A DNA stretch of 64,000 nt, taken from the NCBI GenBank assembly GCA_948099385.1, contig CANUEZ040000183.1, positions 5,642,001 through 5,706,000 of the forward strand, written 5' to 3'. Position 1 is the first letter of the stretch; each line of letters opens with the position of its first letter. Source of the DNA: Fasciola hepatica (lineage: Eukaryota; Platyhelminthes; Trematoda; Plagiorchiida; Fasciolidae). The position numbers and the translations under genes were made by a program. The notes beneath the pieces were generated by a model. That model was not told where the DNA came from and did no database searches. It was given only the letters and a program-made list of their open reading frames with translations. Below, piece by piece: positions 58,971 to 64,000 of this stretch.

Positions 58971-60260
58971 TTGCCATATGGTGCCCCTCCCTCTGCACCG
59001 TGTGACACCCCTCCGGCCCACATCAGCGGTGTGCTGCACACCCACCGTATTGATCACCCACAGCGATCGGCTGCGCCTAATGCTAACGCTTCTCCTACTT
59101 TCCGTCTCCCACCAAACACTGCCTGCCCTCTCCCTTCTACTGACGCTCTATCCCCACTGAGACCCAACTCCTATCGCCACAGCGATCCTAATAGTCTTGC
59201 ACCTGGCATCCATGCTTTGCGCACACTGACACTGAACTCATTCCTACTAGTTCTTATTAACGCTTGCTCAATAATTAGAAAAATATCGCACCTGCGATCT
59301 TTGGCATTTACGCCAAACGCTGACATCATACTAGTAAGTGAATCCTGGCTGTCAGATGATGCTTCGCTTTACCTTGTTCGCATAGCTGGGTATCAATGCT
59401 TCTCGAACACCCGCCAGTCCAGGCGTGGAGGGGGCTGTTTAGCCTTTGTCAAATGCACTATCCATGCTAGTGTTATCGACCACCCCCCCCCCTCTTCTCC
59501 TTATTGAGGATTCGTTATGGCTATCCATTCACGCTTCCGGCCAGAACCTCCTCCTTGGCTGCGTCTACGTCCCCCCGGGTCTGGAGCCTGCAAAAATTGA
59601 CTCTACCGTGGATGTCTTTATTGCTGCGCTTGACTACCCTGCCAGTGCAAAAATTATTGCGGGTGACTTTAACTTTCCTTCAATTTGCTGGTCCTCCCAT
59701 ACTAGCCCTCCCGCCCTCTCCACCTTCCTTTCTTGTGTCCGTCTTTGTGGATGGACCCAACATGTCTTCTGCCCTACTAGGGGGAACAACATCTTGGACC
59801 TAGTATTCTCCATTGATGTTCCTGATATGATCACCCAGATTACTGATCACTTCCCGGGTAGTGACCACCGTATTGTCAGGTGCAAGTTCAGCTGTTCTCA
59901 TCCGATGCAATCCTCTCCCCCTGTTCTGACTTCCTACCGTTCCTGTAACTGGCCCCTAGTGCCAATGATAATCCGCTCCCTTAACTGGGACACATTTTTT
60001 CTTTCATCCGATCCCCTCACTGTCGTGAACTCTCTCTACTCCAACCTCCTACACTGCCTAAATACCGCCAACCCATGTGTCGATCCACGCCCCAATTCCA
60101 GCACCTCACGACTGTCACTTTTAGAGCGTAAGCTGTCTAAGCTGCAACTTACCTTCGCTAGATCACACGACTTTACAATTCTCCTGCGCATAAACCAGCT
60201 ACAACTGAGGCTGCGTTGCATGGGCGATTCGCATCTGAGAAGGCAAGAAGCCATCGCCCT
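58971..60260 (+). pseudogene. LINE ORF2, endonuclease part
   Basis: An apurinic/apyrimidinic-type endonuclease that would nick the target DNA to prime reverse transcription. The first frame (58,971-59,507) ends with the domain start: INACSIIRKISHLRSL (about 59,257) and ILVSESWLSDDAS (about 59,328-59,366). A frameshift at a C10 run (59,483-59,492) moves the reading into the next phase, which continues with the GDFN box (59,662-59,673) and the SDHR box (59,860-59,871). The active-site Asn, Glu, Asp and His positions are therefore all present across two frames. The linker to the reverse transcriptase changes frame again near 60,240. Confidence 0.85.
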
Positions 60261-62063
60261 AGCACACCTAACGAAACTGGCTACCTGTCCAACCTGCTTA
60301 GTAAAAGGTCCAATCAATCCAATCATACCTCGCCCAAGTTCCTCATCTGCGGCTCATCTACCGCTAATACTCCAGCATCTATTTCTGAGGCCTTCAATGA
60401 GCATTTTTTTCCCTCCCTTATAAGCTGTCCTGGTATTCCCCCTCCTACAATTCAGCCCTGCACCTCTGCCTCTCTTTCATCGATTCCCTTCACCCATCTA
60501 GAAATTGAAAAATCAGTTTCGTCTATTAAACCTTCCTCGAAACCGGGACCAGATGATCTCCCACCGGCCCTCCTCCGTTTCGGTGGTCCTGACCTCCCTT
60601 TATTGTTACTTAATATGTATACCACCTTCATGATACACAGTTTCGTCCCTTCTCAATGGAAATTCTCTGTTATAGTTCCGCGCTTCAAAAAGGGCGTATT
60701 ACACGACCCAGATAACTATCGGCCCATTAATCACACCCCAGTAGTCTGCAAAATTATGGAGAGAATTATCAAAAGACACATTGTCCAGTACCTCTTATCT
60801 AACAACCTGCTGAACCCTGGTCAGCATGGTTTCTTGAACTCCCGTTCCTGCTCTTCCTGCCAGCTTGACTTATTCAATGTCCTATCGTCTGCTGCCGACG
60901 CCGGCAACTCTGTAATTGTCCTGTACCTTGACATGTGTAAGGCTTTTGACCGTGTTCCCCATATTCATCTGTTGGCCAAAATCCGATCTCTCGGTATTAC
61001 TGACCCTCTCCTCTCCTGGCTATCCTCCTATCTCTCTAACAGATCACAAGCCGTGCTCGTCGACGGCCACCTATCTTTCGCCAAACCAATTACTAGCGGC
61101 GTCATCCAAGGCAATGTCCTAGGCCCATTACTATTCCTTATTTATATCAATGACATTTTCTCTTCTATTCGACACGGCGCTCCTTTCCTCTTTGCCGACG
61201 ATATAAAAATAGTGTACTCTTTCCTCCCTAGTGACCTATCCGTGACTCTATGCAACATATCGCATGACTTACTCGTTCTCCAAACTTGGTGCGTCTCGTG
61301 GTTCATGAAATTCTCTGCGGAGAAAAGCTTCCTCTTACCATACAAGTGCACGGTACCACCCGGCCAAATTTGTCTGGACGGCCTGCCCGTCCCCATACAC
61401 CCCATGGTTACCGATCTTGGCGTACGCTACTCTTGTTCCTTTAACTTCTCTGAACAGGCATCATTCCAAATCGCTAAGGCTAAGAGATCCCTAGGCCTGA
61501 TCAATCGGTGTTTCCTAATACCGGCCAGTCGCCTCTCCATGTACCTCTCACACGTGAGACAGCTCCTAGAATATTGTCCCTTTACCTCCAGCCTCTGGCC
61601 ACATTCCTCCATTGTATCTCTTGAGAACGTTCAGCGTACCTTCACCAAAAGGCTGTTGGGCGTATCCCCAGCCCTAACATACCGCCATCGCTGTGAGCTC
61701 CTACAAATTGAGCCTCTATGGATTTGTCGCATGAGGCTCAACCTGATTTTCCTCTTTAAGCTAATCCATAACCTGGCCTACACCTCTTATCCCATCTCAT
61801 TCGCTGCGCCCTGCTCTTACCCCATCCGGCACCGTGCCTTCTCTCTCACTGTTCCTCATTCTAATCTCTGTCTGAAGTCCCGATTCTTTCTGTCTGCCTA
61901 TTCCAAAATCTGGAATAAGCTGCCCCTTAGCTTACGCAGTGCCTCCACAATGTTCGCTTTTAGGCGCGCACGTTTGTCATACTTAACAGTCCCCAATGCT
62001 ATATTGCTCACCAATGAGCTCGTCTCCGCCGACCTGGCCTTTGAAAGAGGTCTCACACTGTAA
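60216..62063 (+). CDS. LINE ORF2, reverse transcriptase part (615-residue open frame)
   Basis: The largest intact LINE frame in the window. In order: KPGPDDLPPALL, FKKGVLHDPDNYRPINHTP, QHGFLNSRSCSSCQLDLFN, the domain-A YLDMCKAFDRVPH (catalytic Asp at residue 239), VIQGNVLGPLLFLIYINDI, the FADDIKIVYSF box (Asp 328 and 329), and the thumb and C-terminal parts with VQRTFTKRLLG. No RNase H follows. It would copy the element's RNA into DNA at the nicked target. The start given is the frame limit, not a real start codon: ORF2 is broken upstream by frameshifts, so the full protein cannot be made from this copy. Confidence 0.9.
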   Translation: MHGRFASEKARSHRPSTPNETGYLSNLLSKRSNQSNHTSPKFLICGSSTANTPASISEAFNEHFFPSLISCPGIPPPTIQPCTSASLSSIPFTHLEIEKSVSSIKPSSKPGPDDLPPALLRFGGPDLPLLLLNMYTTFMIHSFVPSQWKFSVIVPRFKKGVLHDPDNYRPINHTPVVCKIMERIIKRHIVQYLLSNNLLNPGQHGFLNSRSCSSCQLDLFNVLSSAADAGNSVIVLYLDMCKAFDRVPHIHLLAKIRSLGITDPLLSWLSSYLSNRSQAVLVDGHLSFAKPITSGVIQGNVLGPLLFLIYINDIFSSIRHGAPFLFADDIKIVYSFLPSDLSVTLCNISHDLLVLQTWCVSWFMKFSAEKSFLLPYKCTVPPGQICLDGLPVPIHPMVTDLGVRYSCSFNFSEQASFQIAKAKRSLGLINRCFLIPASRLSMYLSHVRQLLEYCPFTSSLWPHSSIVSLENVQRTFTKRLLGVSPALTYRHRCELLQIEPLWICRMRLNLIFLFKLIHNLAYTSYPISFAAPCSYPIRHRAFSLTVPHSNLCLKSRFFLSAYSKIWNKLPLSLRSASTMFAFRRARLSYLTVPNAILLTNELVSADLAFERGLTL

Positions 62064-63945
62064 CTCTACTACTTCTGCGTCACAAGCCACTAGGTACACC
62101 CTGTTCCCGACACCTCTCCACTCTCTAGTGCCGCGAACTAATGCCATTACCTCCACTGATCCATAGCGAACCTACCTCCTGCCATCATAAGGTAACCCTA
62201 TTGCTCACCTGCGTTCATCTCTTATCCATCATATTCACTTTTTTTCTCCTCAGTATCCGTCGATACTCAGCTGGGGCACACCCAGACTGCGCTTCTCCAT
62301 CCCTTTTCCCTCTCCAGTGATCCCCGCTGACGGCCAACCACTTCGGGCACTGTACTTACCATCTCCCTGGCAGGTGCACCTGGATAATATTGCTACACGG
62401 TCGTCTACCACTTGCTGTTTCCGTTGGCTCTCCTGTCCACGGTCTCACGGCTTGGTCAATTGTTCCTGGTTCACGCACCCCCATCGCGGTCGTTTTGTCC
62501 CCTGTACAATTATCCATGATCACTCGTGCCACTCCCAACAGTGCGGGGCGCGGTCAGATCCACCGCTATGGCCGGCGCACATCGGGCGTGCAGACCGTCT
62601 GCAACGATGTGCGAGCGCAACTAGACTGGTGGATCACACCTCCTGCGTTCACTTCACGAAGTGTTTTTCAGGTTGGGTGCCCAGCGCACGGCCAGTCCCA
62701 CCCACTAGCACCGGTTGCGGATGGCACGCCCTAACTTTTCTTGAACTACCGAATCCAATGCTGTCGGTTTAAAATTGCATGCTCCTCATCGTTTTTCCGC
62801 CACAGCTTTTTCACCTATAGCTCTTATCATCTGTTTCCACTTCCCATTTTTGTCGCCCTACCACGGTATGCACACCTTCCCGTTTTGTCCTCCTTCCTAT
62901 TGCCTCTCTCTACATCAACTTTCACTGCTTTGAGTCACTATCGTCCTAACCACTCTTCTCTGTCGACGCTCACCAATAACTCTTTTCCCACCTGCCGTCA
63001 TTGCTGGCTTCTATCATCTATGCGCTTGTTGTTACCCTCTGCTCAGTACGCCCATTGATAGCTTCCTTAAACCTGTCACCCTGGTAATCCCTCCTCGTGC
63101 CCCATGCCATGATGCACCAACCGCACCCGCACTCATGCCCAATCCACATATTAGAACTTGCCGCTCCAAACTTCGCATCTTTTACAGTCGTATTTATTAT
63201 CTAATCACCACCACCATATCTTCTTTACTTGGCCCCGCGATTCCTCTGCGGTTCTTTCCAGTGTCCTGATTAGTATCCACCTGTTCAATTGTCTGCCGGC
63301 ACACAGCTCTCCAGCTCCATTGCCCCAACTCCGTTGCGCATTCATTTTTTGTGGCCTTTTTGTTTTATTACTGGTCCACTTATCTCGGGGCTTCCCGCTT
63401 CCTTGTCCGCCTCCTTCGTGTTTTATCTGCAGTAAAATGATCTGATTGGTGATTTCTTACCTGTGTCTCCTCGGTCATTGCTTTCATCCCTTGATCCGTT
63501 TATTGCTCGCTACAGGCATTTTTCTGTACCTTACAGTGTGGTCCGCTTTTCCATGTTCCACCATTGTAATGAGAAACGTTACGTCGTGACGTTCTTTTAC
63601 AGTTCCAGATTGTTTGACCTGTCACTACCCGATTCCTCTGGTCCGTCACTACATCTCGCACCTGCATTGATCAAATAATTAGACCCATTCTTACCTGTTT
63701 TCCTTGATCCTGTCTTTCATCTTCACTCTTCCATGAACTGCTCCTAACAGTCTTCATCACTTCTGTGCTTCCCCATTCTATTTTTCCCTCCGTTGGGCTG
63801 CCACGTGCACTTGTCATGAAGTTAATCCACCACGACATTCCAAAGTTAATCCTACAACCAATTGATCTAACATTACCTACTCCTCCTATTGACTGATAAT
63901 TTCTTTCTAGGACCCCATTGTTATTGCTCCTGCTTCTCTTAAACC
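62064..63945 (+). other. CR1-like LINE 3' UTR
   Basis: Pyrimidine-rich, no supported frame, about 1.9 kb between the ORF2 stop and the AT tail. It contains the module shared with relic F and the inverted-repeat arms. Confidence 0.7.
62267..62705 (+). repeat. Conserved 3' UTR module, best copy
   Basis: Reference copy for the alignments with 32,868-33,286 and 40,783-41,226 (mirrored at 2,065-2,508). It starts GATACTCAGCTGGGG, about 200 bp after the ORF2 stop. Confidence 0.82.
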
Positions 63946-63994
63946 TATACATATATATATATATAATAAATCTATATATATGTATATATATATA
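63946..63994 (+). repeat. AT-rich microsatellite at LINE 3' end
   Basis: Alternating TA/AT with ATAATAAATC interruptions, running to within a few bases of the window end. Plausibly the LINE's short-repeat tail. An AATAAA lies inside it. Confidence 0.85.
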
Positions 63995-64000
63995 AACTTA

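Larger units (their letters stand above)
56130..63996 (+). mobile_element. Near-full-length CR1-like LINE (interrupted by solo LTR)
   Basis: About 7.5 kb without the LTR insert. It has a pyrimidine-rich 5' leader (56,130-56,659), ORF1, an endonuclease with GDFN and SDHR boxes, a reverse transcriptase with FADD, a 1.9-kb 3' UTR, and an AT-repeat tail at the window end. The domain order (ORF1, apurinic-type endonuclease, reverse transcriptase, no RNase H) and the short-repeat tail fit CR1-type LINEs. One stop and a solo LTR in ORF1, and frameshifts at about 59,485 and 60,240, make this copy inactive, but it is the best-preserved LINE in the window. The exact 5' start is inferred from the composition change. 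Confidence 0.88.

Noticed and set aside
1..64000. tRNA, rRNA, CRISPR or bacterial-type operons
   Set aside because: Looked for tRNA B-box-like strings and regularly spaced repeats and found none convincing; the content is eukaryotic retrotransposons.

Overview
The window is transposon-dense animal DNA, most likely from a parasitic flatworm (a diphyllobothriid-type tapeworm is my best guess, held loosely). The reasons are a BEL/Pao LTR retrotransposon, CR1-like LINEs and an RTE-like LINE in many ages of decay, roughly balanced base composition, and no operons or bacterial signals. I found no host exon, tRNA or rRNA that I could support.

Layout. Positions 1-8,120 and 35,171-43,290 are the two arms of a very large, almost perfect inverted repeat (position x in the left arm pairs with 43,291-x in the right). 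I found only three substitutions between the arms. Each arm carries a broken CR1-like reverse transcriptase, a CR1-type 3' UTR module in the opposite orientation, an otherwise unnamed repeat that recurs near 55 kb, and a short imperfect tandem duplication. The left arm may run past the window start.

The 27-kb spacer between the arms holds one well-preserved BEL/Pao retrotransposon (9,678-16,356). It has two 378-bp LTRs, a 5-bp target duplication and a single uninterrupted gag-pol frame of 1,731 codons. Next comes a graveyard of CR1-like LINE fragments: three on the plus strand (about 19.3-24.4 kb), one long minus-strand relic (about 24.7-28.9 kb), a minus-strand scrap at 30.2-30.5 kb, and a plus-strand relic of the same family as the 56-64 kb LINE, with its 3' UTR (30.6-33.3 kb).

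To the right of the repeat lie another CR1-like relic (43.6-46.4 kb), an RTE-like relic (about 48.6-51.5 kb), a stretch of about 4.5 kb with little recognisable apart from the 55-kb repeat copy, and finally the best-preserved LINE of the window (56.1-64.0 kb). That LINE has ORF1, an endonuclease and a reverse transcriptase, but is broken by a stop, frameshifts and an antisense solo LTR of the BEL/Pao family with its own target duplication (57,766-58,143).

Order of events that can be read: the LINE at 56-64 kb inserted before the solo LTR, and the arms of the inverted repeat were duplicated or homogenised long after the LINE relics inside them had decayed. The BEL/Pao provirus is fairly young by its low LTR divergence. 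None of the LINEs looks able to move as it stands; the BEL/Pao element is the only one whose coding part looks intact.
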